Assembly: GCA_015654835.1 (NCBI GenBank)
Contig: JAATGG010000195.1
Coordinates: 1 to 38,452 of the forward strand
Length of the DNA stretch: 38,452 nucleotides
Direction: 5' to 3'
DNA from: Terriglobales bacterium
GTDB lineage: Bacteria; Acidobacteriota; Terriglobia; Terriglobales; Acidobacteriaceae
The notes under the pieces are model-generated. The model was not told the DNA's origin, made no database searches, and saw only the letters and a list, made by a program, of their open reading frames with translations. Below, piece by piece: positions 26,301 to 34,304 of this stretch. How positions within the stretch are numbered: position 1 is the stretch's first letter; each line of letters begins with the position of its first letter. Both the position numbers and the translations under genes were made by a program.

Positions 26301-27041
26301 TTACGACGGCCGTCCCACACCCATCGTCGCCGGGTTTAGCGCCACGGCCCAATCCGCGGCCGAGTCCACAACGACATCGGGCGGATTCTCCATCAGGTTC
26401 TGCGGGCCGAAGCCGAACATGCAGCCGAGGCACCAGACGCCGGCATTGCGGGCTGTGGCCACGTCCACCTTGCTGTCGCCCACCATGACGGTCTCTTCGG
26501 GCTTTACGCCGGCCTGCTCCATCAACAGGCGAAGGCCCATGGGGTCCGGCTTCTTGACCGGCAGGCTGTCTCCGCCATAAATCTCGACAAAGTAGGAGCC
26601 TATGCCGAGGCCTTCGCAGACGGCCCGCGCCGGGCGCACGGGTTTGTTGGTCAGCACGGCGAGCGTTCTCGGGGTGCCGTCGGGCATCAGCCGTAGTGCT
26701 TCGAGTGACTCCAGCGCGCCGGGATAAGCGCGGGTAAAGTCCAGCTTGTGCTCGCGATAGTGCTCCAGAAAGAAGGCGTAGGTGGTGGCCAATTCCGCTT
26801 CGTCCACCTCATCGACAGGGATGCCGTTTTCGGCCGCGAGAGTTCTGCGCACCAGCATGGGCGCGCCATTGCCCACGAATCCGGCAATCACTTCATCGGG
26901 CAGGGGAGCGCGATTTGTCTGTGCCAGCGCGGCATTCACGCTGTTGCACAGATCTTTCGCAGTGTCGGCCAGGGTGCCATCCAGATCGAAAACCAGGAGC
27001 TTGAGCGATTCCACGGGAAGAGGGCGAAGAACACGAATCAT
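26301..27041 (-). CDS. gph: HAD-family phosphoglycolate phosphatase-like enzyme
   Basis: The 246-residue cytosolic protein has the HAD motifs: LLVFDLDGTLADT (Asp-19 nucleophile, Asp-21), LAVLTNKPVRPAR (motif II), the Lys of VKKPDP and VMVGDSKVDVATARNAG (motif IV). An alpha-helical cap lies between about residues 30 and 95. It most resembles Gph, which removes 2-phosphoglycolate formed during DNA repair or oxygenase reactions, but substrate assignment in this family is uncertain. ATG 27041 is chosen; the open frame continues over 500 bases upstream, which overlaps the divergent esterase gene and reads as low-complexity Arg-rich sequence. Confidence 0.85.
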   Translation of the reverse strand: MIRVLRPLPVESLKLLVFDLDGTLADTAKDLCNSVNAALAQTNRAPLPDEVIAGFVGNGAPMLVRRTLAAENGIPVDEVDEAELATTYAFFLEHYREHKLDFTRAYPGALESLEALRLMPDGTPRTLAVLTNKPVRPARAVCEGLGIGSYFVEIYGGDSLPVKKPDPMGLRLLMEQAGVKPEETVMVGDSKVDVATARNAGVWCLGCMFGFGPQNLMENPPDVVVDSAADWAVALNPATMGVGRPS

Positions 27042-27200
27042 GTTTCCAGTGTAATAGCCGGGCCGGCCTGTTTTCAGTGACGGCGGCAACTGATGGGACT
27101 TCGCAGAGACGGGTGTCTGGGCCTGGGAGTGCGCGGGCTTGGTGCGGCTTCGTTTTTGGGGCGTGGGAAGATGCGAACCTGCCGGTGTACTATTGCCCGC

Positions 27201-28553
27201 ATGAGAATACCGGCTCTCTCCCCCTTGATCGTGCCGCTTGCGTTGCTCCTTTCCACTCCGGCGTGGGGCGCGGAGAAGCGAACCGCTCCCGAACTTATCT
27301 CGCTTGCTAACAGTCACAGTCCCGATCTTCGCGCGGCGATCGAAGCGACTTTCGACGCCAAGGACCTGAAAGAAGGCGGGGCATGGGCTGGCCGGGGCGG
27401 GGAATTTTTCTTTGCCGTCGAGGCGTCTTCCGCGCCGTCGCTGGTCATTGATGAAGCCTCTCCTGCGCCGATGCAGCAGATTGCGGGCTCGGCGCTTTGG
27501 TATGGCTCCGCGCATGTGGAGCCTGTCGGGCGGCTGCACCAGTTTCACTATCTCGTGGGCGGCGCGAACTTTGGGGGCAAGCTGGACATGCCGGCTTTTG
27601 GTCCGCTCTCATATCTGCAGCCCGGCGTTCCCAGCGGCAGGTTATCCGAGAAGCTCATCCATACCAGCAAGATTTACGAGGGCTTGAAGAGCGAGTATTG
27701 GATCTATGTGCCGGCGCAGTACGATGCGAAGACGCCCGCAGCGTTGATGGTGTTTCAGGATGGCGGCGGCTACATTGACCGCGACGGTAACAATCCCATC
27801 CTCAACACGATCGATAACCTGATTGCGCAGAAGAAAATTCCGGTGATGATTTGTGTCTTCATCAATCCGGGAGATATCGCGGGCGCACCGGGAACGGCCA
27901 CTTACAAATTTGCGCAGGCTTATGGCGACAAGTGGCACCGCACGCTGAAGGACTCCATGCGCAGCACGCTCTATGACACGGTGAGCGACCGCTATGACCG
28001 GTTCCTGCGCGATGAGGTGCTGGCCGAGGTCGGCGTTCGCTACAACCTGCGCAAGGACGCTTATAGCCGCGCGATTTCGGGAGCGTCTTCGGGCGGCATT
28101 TGCAGCTTCAATGCCGCCTGGCAGATGCCCGACCTCTTTAGCCGTGTTCTTACCTGGATTGGGAGTTTCACGGCGATCCAATGGAAAGAGGATCCATCCA
28201 ACTCCGACGGCGGGCAGGACTATCCCGAAAAGGTGTTGCGTGAGCCACATCGGAACCTGCGCGTCTGGCTGCAGGATGGAGCCAACGACATGGAGAACCC
28301 CAACTACGGAAGCTGGCCGATGGCCAACCTGCGCATGGCCAATGCGCTCAAGACCAAGGAATACGACTTCCATCTCAGCTTCGGCAAAGGCACGCACAAC
28401 TATGGGCAGGGGGCCGCGGAGTTTCCGCAAGAGATGATCTGGCTATGGCGCGACTACGATCCGGCGAAGACCGAACAGCCGTTCAGGATCGACCCGGCAG
28501 AGAAGGAGAAGCCGTATTTCCGTCTGTCGGTGATAGGACGCGATGGCGAATAG
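27201..28553 (+). CDS. Exported enterochelin-esterase-like serine hydrolase
   Basis: The 450-residue protein has a signal peptide (MRIPALSPLIVPLALLLSTP, cleavage near AWG-AEK). An N-terminal beta-sandwich region (about 35-160) is followed by an esterase D-type alpha/beta hydrolase domain (about 165-420). The nucleophile motif is GASSGG (Ser-296), preceded by SRAIS; the likely catalytic His is in GKGTHNYGQG. The block YWIYVPAQYDAKTPAALMVF and MVFQDGGGYIDRDGNNPI are typical of Fes/IroE-like esterases. It acts in the periplasm or outside, on carbohydrate or siderophore esters by family; the true substrate is not known. ATG 27201 is picked because the signal peptide starts there. A TACTAT (27188-27193) sits seven bases upstream, so transcription may start at the ATG. 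Confidence 0.85.
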   Translation: MRIPALSPLIVPLALLLSTPAWGAEKRTAPELISLANSHSPDLRAAIEATFDAKDLKEGGAWAGRGGEFFFAVEASSAPSLVIDEASPAPMQQIAGSALWYGSAHVEPVGRLHQFHYLVGGANFGGKLDMPAFGPLSYLQPGVPSGRLSEKLIHTSKIYEGLKSEYWIYVPAQYDAKTPAALMVFQDGGGYIDRDGNNPILNTIDNLIAQKKIPVMICVFINPGDIAGAPGTATYKFAQAYGDKWHRTLKDSMRSTLYDTVSDRYDRFLRDEVLAEVGVRYNLRKDAYSRAISGASSGGICSFNAAWQMPDLFSRVLTWIGSFTAIQWKEDPSNSDGGQDYPEKVLREPHRNLRVWLQDGANDMENPNYGSWPMANLRMANALKTKEYDFHLSFGKGTHNYGQGAAEFPQEMIWLWRDYDPAKTEQPFRIDPAEKEKPYFRLSVIGRDGE

Positions 28554-28575
28554 GGAAGGGAAGCAGGGCAAAAAG

Positions 28576-28617
28576 TCAGGCGAGGCCGTCCCGTGGAGCG
28601 TCAAAGGCCTCGCCTGA
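28576..28617. terminator. Strong hairpin terminator between convergent esterase and DUF4097 genes
   Basis: A perfect 12-bp stem (28576-28587 with 28606-28617) encloses an 18-base loop in the 133-base gap between two convergent stops. On the minus strand it is followed by CTTTTT (28575-28570), so it is a good intrinsic terminator for the DUF4097 gene; it may also act on the esterase transcript. Confidence 0.8.
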
Positions 28618-28686
28618 GGAACAAACTTGTGGGTCGCGTGCTGCGGACTTTCTCGCGAAAGGGTTGGGCTCCGCAGGGGCTTGGGA

Positions 28687-29523
28687 TTAGTGAATGCGGA
28701 TGTCGCCAGAGCCGGTGGAGATGCGCACGGTGGGACCTCCGCCGCGTACTTTGCCGGTGATGTGATGCTTGTCAAAGGAGCCTTGCACCTGCATCTGCTG
28801 GTCGGTATGTACGCTGCCCGAACTGGTGGAGGCGTCGAGGGTGAAGCCGGTGTTGCCGGCGGGCCAGAGCTCGATGTTTCCCGAGCCGGTCTCCAGCTTC
28901 CACTCCCCGGCAGGTGTGCCGGTGACTTTGATCTCGCCCGAGCCGGTCCCGGCGCGCAGAGCGCCACGCAGATCGTGCAACTGAATGTTTCCCGAGCCGG
29001 TTTGGGCCTTCACGTCGCCCTGGCCAATCTGCCCGGCTTCGATGTTGCCGGAACCGGTGTCTACCGAGAAGCCGCCGCGCAAGCCTGTGGCACGAATATT
29101 GCCTGAGCCCGTGGAGAGCTTCGCGTTCTGCCCGATGCCGTCGTCGGTTACGTTGCCTGAGCCGGAGCTGGCCTCAAGAAACACGTCGGCGGGTGCCTGA
29201 ATCTCGTAATCGATGCTGATGTTGCGCAGGTTTTCGTGGTGCGTGCCGATGCGGACGATGTTGCCGGTCTGTTCGATGGGCGGATTTGCCGCAATCTCGC
29301 GGACCCGTTGGTCGCTGCCGCCCCAGTTGGACTTGACGCGTCCGAATATATGCACCTGATTGCCGGAGCCATGGGTCAGGTGGACATTGCCGGAGCCGGT
29401 CGACACGGATAGCTCCACGCGACCGTTGACGGAAAGGTTGCGTTCGAAAGTAGCCTCTGAGGCCAGCGCTGGAATTGCCGCCAGCGCCAGGGCTGCCGTG
29501 GTTATCGTAAGCAGATGTTTCAT
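28687..29523 (-). CDS. Exported DUF4097-type protein with TGSGN repeats
   Basis: The 278-residue protein has a signal peptide (MKHLLTITTAALALAAIPAL, cleavage near ALA-SEA). It is then almost entirely beta repeats of about 17-23 residues carrying TGSGNI or a variant: SVSTGSGNVHLTHGS, SSGSGNVTDDG, LSTGSGNIRATG, VDTGSGNIEAG, AQTGSGNIQLHD, LETGSGNIELW, ISTGSGDIRIH. This is the pattern of DUF4097/adhesin-like solenoid proteins. The role is unknown; cell-envelope or surface structure is an inference. ATG 29523 has GAGGA at good spacing. It converges with the esterase gene through a strong terminator. Its DNA shows the matching periodic CGAGCCGGT words, which reflect protein repeats and not a CRISPR. 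Confidence 0.85.
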   Translation of the reverse strand: MKHLLTITTAALALAAIPALASEATFERNLSVNGRVELSVSTGSGNVHLTHGSGNQVHIFGRVKSNWGGSDQRVREIAANPPIEQTGNIVRIGTHHENLRNISIDYEIQAPADVFLEASSGSGNVTDDGIGQNAKLSTGSGNIRATGLRGGFSVDTGSGNIEAGQIGQGDVKAQTGSGNIQLHDLRGALRAGTGSGEIKVTGTPAGEWKLETGSGNIELWPAGNTGFTLDASTSSGSVHTDQQMQVQGSFDKHHITGKVRGGGPTVRISTGSGDIRIH

Positions 29524-29542
29524 CGCGTTCCTCGTTTCGTTT

Positions 29543-29862
29543 CAGAGAACAGGGGACAGAGAACAGGGATCGGTATTTCGGCTCTCCGCCACAATTCACG
29601 CGCGGGGAACGGCCTTCGCATATCCATTCCTGGCGTAAACCGACTCAACTTCAATTGCATCTCGCTTGCCAAACAGGAAGCTCAAGCGAATTCAACGAAT
29701 GGGCCCATTCAGGCGCCATTTTCAATCTTTGCGGCATTGCCGGCTGTTCGCTTCCGAACAGTCGTGTCCGCGGGTGGACAGGGAATAGAGGGCAGAGACC
29801 AGAGAGCAGTCGGTGGGACGGGGGGAGTGCTGATCTCTGATTGCTGTGGCCTGTTCTCTGCT
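29543..29862. repeat. Intergenic CAGAGAACAGGG repeats, direct and inverted
   Basis: The gap 29524-29862 has no gene I can support. CAGAGAACAGGG occurs at 29543-29554 and 29557-29568 (period 14). A related purine-rich tract is at about 29778-29812. CCTGTTCTCTG at 29850-29860 is the exact reverse complement of the first 11 bases, just beyond the stop of the adaptor gene. The arrangement frames the gap as an inverted pair, like the repeats at 12072-12270. Confidence 0.6.
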
Positions 29863-31065
29863 TTATTGCAGCACCACCGTGTCTCCTTCTTTCAGGCCGC
29901 TCAGCACTTCGGTGACCGATCCGTTGGAGAGGCCGACCTTTATCGGCACCTTGCGGACGCCGTCTTTCTGCTTCTTGTCGGGAATCTGCACCGAGGCGTT
30001 CTTTTGTCCGTCGTATACGACTGCATTCTCGGGCACCGTGAGCACGCCCTTGTGCTCATCGAGCAGGATCTCCGCGTTGGCGGTCATGTTTGCCTTCAAT
30101 TCGCCGCGCGAGTTATCGATCGACACGCGCACTTCGAAGGTGGTGACATTGTCCTTTTCGACACCGAGTGGAGCGATCTTGGTTACCTTGCCGTTGAAGA
30201 GGCGCTCCCGAAAGCTCTCTACCTTGATCCGCGCCGGCTGGCCCATGTAGACATGCGCAATGTCGGCTTCGTCGACTTTGCCTTGCACATAAACCTGCGT
30301 CGTATCGCCCTCGGTCATGACCAGGGTGGCTGTCGAGCCCAACACGAGGATGGAACTGACCGCATCGCCAATTTCTACGTCCCGCGACAGAATCACGCCA
30401 TCCATGGGAGCCACGATGGTGGTGTAGCTCAACTGTTCTTCAAGCTGTTTCAGGCTGGCCTGATTCTGCATCACCTGGGCCCGCGCCTGTTTCAGCTTGG
30501 CTGTGTCGACGCCGATCTGTGCCCGCGAGGAGTCGCGCCGGGTCAAGGCAGCGAGGTAGTCGCGGTTGGCATCGTCCCGCGTCTGGTTACTCACGATGCC
30601 TTCTTTTTGCAATTGCAGGTTGCGATCCAGCGTGGCTTTGTACATGGGCAGATCGGGGGCCGCGGCGTTCACCTTATCCTGCTCGATGTTGGCCTCGTAC
30701 GTCGAGACATTGGCCTGTGCGGAGGCAAGTTGCGCGCGCTGGGCCTCGACCTGGGCCACAATCTCCTGCTGGTCGAGCTGCGCCAACTGCTGGCCTTTGT
30801 GGACAGGATTGTTGATGTCCACGAAGAGCTTTTCTACGATGCCCGAAGCCTTCGATTTAACTTCGACCTTGGTAATGGGCTGGATTTTGCCCGTGGCCAC
30901 CACCGACCGGGCCACATCGCCGCGCGCTACCTTGGCCAGTTTGTTGGCATCGATTGAGGCTCCGGAGGCCATGCGGGCCAACGCAACTCCGGCTACCAGC
31001 ACAATCACGACCGTGCCTGCAATCAGCCAAATCCAAAATCGTTTGCTTTTCCGTGATGCAGCCAC
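29863..31065 (-). CDS. Periplasmic adaptor (MacA/HlyD-type membrane fusion protein)
   Basis: The 400-residue protein has an N-terminal TM anchor (about 11-31), the lipoyl-like half (KVEVKSKASGIVEKLFVDIN), a long coiled-coil hairpin (about 95-200, rich in Gln/Ala/Lys), and the second lipoyl half (TIVAPMDGVILSRDVEIGDA). Beta-barrel and membrane-proximal domains end the protein (ENAVVYDG, VLSGLKEGDTVVLQ). This is the standard RND/MacAB adaptor plan. No MacB ATPase, RND pump or TolC gene adjoins, so its partner is elsewhere. The start is GTG 31065 with GGGAGGA upstream. It is divergent from the CorC-like gene; the ~200-base gap holds both promoters. Confidence 0.9.
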   Translation of the reverse strand: MAASRKSKRFWIWLIAGTVVIVLVAGVALARMASGASIDANKLAKVARGDVARSVVATGKIQPITKVEVKSKASGIVEKLFVDINNPVHKGQQLAQLDQQEIVAQVEAQRAQLASAQANVSTYEANIEQDKVNAAAPDLPMYKATLDRNLQLQKEGIVSNQTRDDANRDYLAALTRRDSSRAQIGVDTAKLKQARAQVMQNQASLKQLEEQLSYTTIVAPMDGVILSRDVEIGDAVSSILVLGSTATLVMTEGDTTQVYVQGKVDEADIAHVYMGQPARIKVESFRERLFNGKVTKIAPLGVEKDNVTTFEVRVSIDNSRGELKANMTANAEILLDEHKGVLTVPENAVVYDGQKNASVQIPDKKQKDGVRKVPIKVGLSNGSVTEVLSGLKEGDTVVLQ

Positions 31066-31273
31066 AAGAATCCTCCCACGACCTCAATAAAGGCATGTTT
31101 TTCGATTGCCGAATAAAACCGATGAAGCAGGGTCCGTTGCTTCAGACCGCCGCAATGATCCGCTGCCAGTCCATACGCAAGCTGTGCCCGCTTGGTTCCG
31201 AAAGATGGTGCGGGGCGCGAGAGGGACATATTCCGATACTGCAGGCTGGGCACGACGCTATGGGCAGAATGCT

Positions 31274-32779
31274 ATGCTCACAGGCGAGATGCACGGTCTT
31301 CTCCTTCTCCAATTTGTCGCTGTGGCCATGCTTATTTTGGCCAACGGCTTTTTTGTGGCTGCGGAGTTCGCGCTGGTTTCTATCCGCGACACCCGCATCG
31401 AGCAGATGCTTGCCGCCGGCACCGCCGGAGCCCGCGCCGTGCGCCGCCTTCAGCAGGATCTGGACGATTTTCTGCCTGCCGTCCAACTCGGTGTGACGCT
31501 CTGCTCCCTGGCCCTCGGCTGGATCGGCGAACCCCTGGCCGCTTCGCTGTTTTCCGGCTGGATGGGGACGCTGCCTTATGCGCGTGTCTACGCCAGCCTG
31601 ATTGCGGTCACCCTCGGTTTTTGCCTTATCACCTATATGCATGTGGTGGCGGGCGAACTGGTGCCCAAGTCCCTCGCGCTGCGGCGGGCCGAGGCGCTGG
31701 CCGTTGCCGTTGCTCCGCCGATGCTGCTTTTTATGGCGATAGCCCGCCCGGCGGTCCGGCTGCTGAGCGGGTCGGCGGCGCTGGTGTTGCGGGCGTTCGA
31801 TATTCCCATGTCGGAGCGCGGGGCCGTCCACTCCCCTGACGAACTCAAGCTGCTGGCCACCGCGGCGCGCCGCATGGGCCTGCTGCCCAAGTTTCAGGAG
31901 ATGCTGATTCACCGCGCCCTGGAACTGGACGACGTCTTGATCCGCGAGATCATGACGCCCCGGCAGAAAATCTTTTCGCTGCCCTCCAACACGCCCATTG
32001 AGCAGGCCAGCGCCAGGGTGATCGATCTGCAGCACTCCCGCGTGCCGGTCTACGACGAGACCCGCGGACCGGAGCATATTATCGGCGTCGTCTACTCGAA
32101 AGACCTGGCGCGGCTCATGTTTTTCCGCCCTGCCGAGAGCCGCAATCCGGCTCAACGGAACGCGGGACAGCCCGCCGGGGCCTATCCTGTTCCGGCCCGG
32201 CCTTCGGTTCCGCAGCCCGGCGCGGGCACCCTGGCGACCGAAGATTGGGAGACGAAGGTGCCCCACTTTCCGGCTACGCCTTTCGTGGAACTTCGTCTGA
32301 GCCAGGTGATGCGCGACGTCCTCGTGGTCCCTGAAACCAAGACGGTGCTCGATCTGATTCGCGACTTTCAGCAGCGCCGCCGCCAAATGGCCATCGTCGT
32401 GGACGAGTATGGGTCCACGGTGGGCCTGGTGACCGCCGAAGACGCCATCGAGCAGCTTACCGGCGAAATCGAAGATGAGTTCGACGATCCTGGCCGCCCC
32501 GTTCTCGCCGCTGCCTCGGGCATGTTGTTGATGGATGGCGGTGTCAACCTTCGCGACCTCGAAACGCAGATGCAATGGCGCCTTCCCCGAGAAGGCGGCA
32601 TCGAAACGCTTGCCGGCTTCATTCTTTTCCGCCTCGGCCACATTCCCAAAGCTGGGGAGACGGTCGATTTCGAAGGCCGCCGCCTCACGGTTATCGAGAT
32701 GGAAGGCCGCCGCATCGCTAAAATCCGCGTCGAACCGATCGGGGAGCCTGGCGGGGAAGAAAAGGCCACGACCGAATAG
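31274..32779 (+). CDS. HlyC/CorC-family CNNM-CBS membrane protein
   Basis: The 501-residue protein has a CNNM/DUF21 membrane domain (about 10-195, LANGFFVAAEFALVSIRDTR, HVVAGELVPKSLALRRAEAL), a CBS pair (about 230-425, MTPRQKIFSLPSNTPIEQAS and VVDEYGSTVGLVTAEDAIEQ) and a C-terminal CorC_HlyC domain (about 425-495, FILFRLGHIPKAGETVDFEG). Relatives transport Mg2+ or cobalt, or protect membranes. A Pro/Ala-rich insertion of about 50 residues (PAESRNPAQRNAGQ to PHFPATP) splits the CBS pair, which is unusual. The start is uncertain between ATG 31274 and ATG 31289; the frame continues 168 bases further upstream but that part looks random. Confidence 0.88.
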   Translation: MLTGEMHGLLLLQFVAVAMLILANGFFVAAEFALVSIRDTRIEQMLAAGTAGARAVRRLQQDLDDFLPAVQLGVTLCSLALGWIGEPLAASLFSGWMGTLPYARVYASLIAVTLGFCLITYMHVVAGELVPKSLALRRAEALAVAVAPPMLLFMAIARPAVRLLSGSAALVLRAFDIPMSERGAVHSPDELKLLATAARRMGLLPKFQEMLIHRALELDDVLIREIMTPRQKIFSLPSNTPIEQASARVIDLQHSRVPVYDETRGPEHIIGVVYSKDLARLMFFRPAESRNPAQRNAGQPAGAYPVPARPSVPQPGAGTLATEDWETKVPHFPATPFVELRLSQVMRDVLVVPETKTVLDLIRDFQQRRRQMAIVVDEYGSTVGLVTAEDAIEQLTGEIEDEFDDPGRPVLAAASGMLLMDGGVNLRDLETQMQWRLPREGGIETLAGFILFRLGHIPKAGETVDFEGRRLTVIEMEGRRIAKIRVEPIGEPGGEEKATTE

Positions 32780-32834
32780 GAACGGGATGGACAGCGGCGA
32801 ACCAGTCTGCCGGCTGTTCATCCAGCCCCCTGTG

Positions 32835-32863
32835 CTCTGATTTATCGCGGCTCTCTGATTTAT
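32835..32863. repeat. 11-base direct repeat ahead of the dppB-like gene
   Basis: CTCTGATTTAT occurs at 32835-32845 and again at 32853-32863, 18 bases apart, just before the dppB-like start. The words resemble the reverse complement of the AGAGAACAG-type repeats seen in other gaps. Confidence 0.5.
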
Positions 32864-32878
32864 TGTGGAAAGCAGCCC

Positions 32879-33826
32879 ATGAAGCAGATGCTGACCCGCC
32901 TCGTTCTCACACTCCCTGTCGTCTGGCTGGTGGTTTCGCTGGTCTTTTTGCTCATTCACCTGGTGCCCGGCGACCCGATTCTGGAGATGCTGGGCGAGGG
33001 GGCTACGCCGGCCGATATTGGCGCCTTGCGCCACCAGTATGGCCTCGATCAGCCGCTGTGGCAGCAGTATCTGCACTATTGGGCCGGTGTCGCGCATGGC
33101 AATCTCGGCAACTCGATCCGGCTCCATGACACGGTGGCGCATCTGGTAGCGCAGCGCTATCCCTATACACTGGCGCTCACATTGACGGCCTTGGGCTTAG
33201 GACTACTTCTGGCTCTGCCTGCCGGCATTCTGGCGGCGGTTCGGCGGGGGCGCTGGGTCGATCAGGCACTTTCGGTGGTCAGCCTTTTTGGCCTTTCGGT
33301 TCCGGGACTGGCTTTGGGGCCTATTCTCATCTTGGTCTTTTCGATTTTGCTGGGCTGGCTGCCGGTTTCGGGAGCCAGCAATGGAGTCGCGCACGGCAAC
33401 GCCATTTCCGTTGGGTGGGAATACCTGATTCTGCCCTCGGTGGCCATGGGCGCGTCGCTTGCGGCGATTTTGACGCGGATGGTGCGCACCGCCATGCTGG
33501 AAGAACTGGGCCAGGACTATATCCGCACCGCCCGGGCCAAGGGGCTGAGCGAGAGCGCTGTCGTATGGCGCCATGCATTGCCTAATGCACTTGTCCCGAT
33601 CATCACGGTCGTCGGTTTGCAGTTTGGTGCTTTGCTGGCCGGCGCGATCGTGACCGAAAAAATCTTCAGTTGGCCTGGGCTCGGCCGTCTCGTGGTCGAT
33701 GCCATCTCGAACCGCGATTATGCTTTGGTGCAAGGATGTCTGCTGTCGATTGGGCTGACCTATGTGCTGGTGAACCTGCTGACGGATGTGGTGTACCGCT
33801 GGGTCAATCCGCGCATGAGGGATTGA
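32879..33826 (+). CDS. Peptide-type ABC transporter permease (DppB/GsiC-like)
   Basis: The 315-residue inner-membrane protein has six TM segments and the DppB signatures: LIHLVPGDPILEMLGEGATP, HQYGLDQPLWQQYLHYWAGV, LGNSIRLHDTV, and the EAA loop DYIRTARAKGLSESAVVWRH followed by ALPNALVPI. The end EKIFSWPGLGRLVVDAISNR is typical. It forms a heterodimer with a DppC-type permease to import di/oligopeptides or related solutes. Its natural partner, the DppC-like gene at 34305-35159, lies on the opposite strand, facing it. No solute-binding protein or ATPase gene adjoins. ATG 32879 is the only sensible start; the ribosome site is weak. Confidence 0.92.
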   Translation: MKQMLTRLVLTLPVVWLVVSLVFLLIHLVPGDPILEMLGEGATPADIGALRHQYGLDQPLWQQYLHYWAGVAHGNLGNSIRLHDTVAHLVAQRYPYTLALTLTALGLGLLLALPAGILAAVRRGRWVDQALSVVSLFGLSVPGLALGPILILVFSILLGWLPVSGASNGVAHGNAISVGWEYLILPSVAMGASLAAILTRMVRTAMLEELGQDYIRTARAKGLSESAVVWRHALPNALVPIITVVGLQFGALLAGAIVTEKIFSWPGLGRLVVDAISNRDYALVQGCLLSIGLTYVLVNLLTDVVYRWVNPRMRD

Positions 33827-33839
33827 TACACGCCGTAAT

Positions 33840-34304
33840 TCACTCCGGAAGCAGAGTCACAATCTCTGCTTGCAGGTCGCCGTCTTCTTCCGCAGTGAGA
33901 ATACCGAGCGTGACCGGCAACTCGAACCGCCGGGGTCCGCATGAGCCGGGATTGAAGTAGAGCACGCCCTTTTTCCTGTAGAAATTGGGGACGTGCGAGT
34001 GGCCAAAGAGCACGGCGGCAAATTTTCCGGCGGCTGGGTCCAGGTGCAATGCTCCCAGGTCGTGCAGCAGATAAAGGTACCGGTCCCCGAGCATGACCAC
34101 TTCGGTTTCGGGCAGATGGCTGCACGGCCCACCGGTGTCGATATTGCCACGGACCGCGGTGACCGGGGCAATCTTGTCCAACTCTTTCAGGATTTCCGGC
34201 TTGCCCACATCGCCGAGATGCAGAATGCGTTCCACCCCGGCCAATGCCGGGGCGACTTCTGGCCGCAGCAGCCCATGTGTATCGCTGACGACGCCGATTC
34301 TCAT
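33840..34304 (-). CDS. YfcE/MJ0936-type metallophosphodiesterase
   Basis: The 154-residue cytosolic protein has all calcineurin-like motifs: VVSDTHG (Asp-8, His-10), ILHLGDVG, VRGNID, LLHDLG and LFGHSHVPNF. Family members hydrolyse phosphodiesters with Mn2+; cellular substrates are poorly known. The start ATG 34304 follows directly on the TAG of the dppC-like gene (TAGATG), so the two genes are one transcript with coupled translation. It converges with the dppB-like gene, with 13 bases between stops and no room for a terminator. Confidence 0.92.
   Translation of the reverse strand: MRIGVVSDTHGLLRPEVAPALAGVERILHLGDVGKPEILKELDKIAPVTAVRGNIDTGGPCSHLPETEVVMLGDRYLYLLHDLGALHLDPAAGKFAAVLFGHSHVPNFYRKKGVLYFNPGSCGPRRFELPVTLGILTAEEDGDLQAEIVTLLPE

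Noticed and set aside
27042..27548. N-terminal extension of the HAD phosphatase frame
   Set aside because: It overlaps the divergent esterase start, is basic low-complexity sequence, and the HAD family begins at about 27041.
28700..29420. Regular CGAGCCGGT-type DNA repeats resembling a repeat array
   Set aside because: They encode the TGSGN protein repeats in a long intact frame. Spacing and spacers do not fit CRISPR.
31142..33142. 666-codon open frame on the minus strand across the CorC-like gene
   Set aside because: It is antisense to a clear family protein, its translation is Arg/Gln/His-rich without domains, and it exists because of high GC at third positions.
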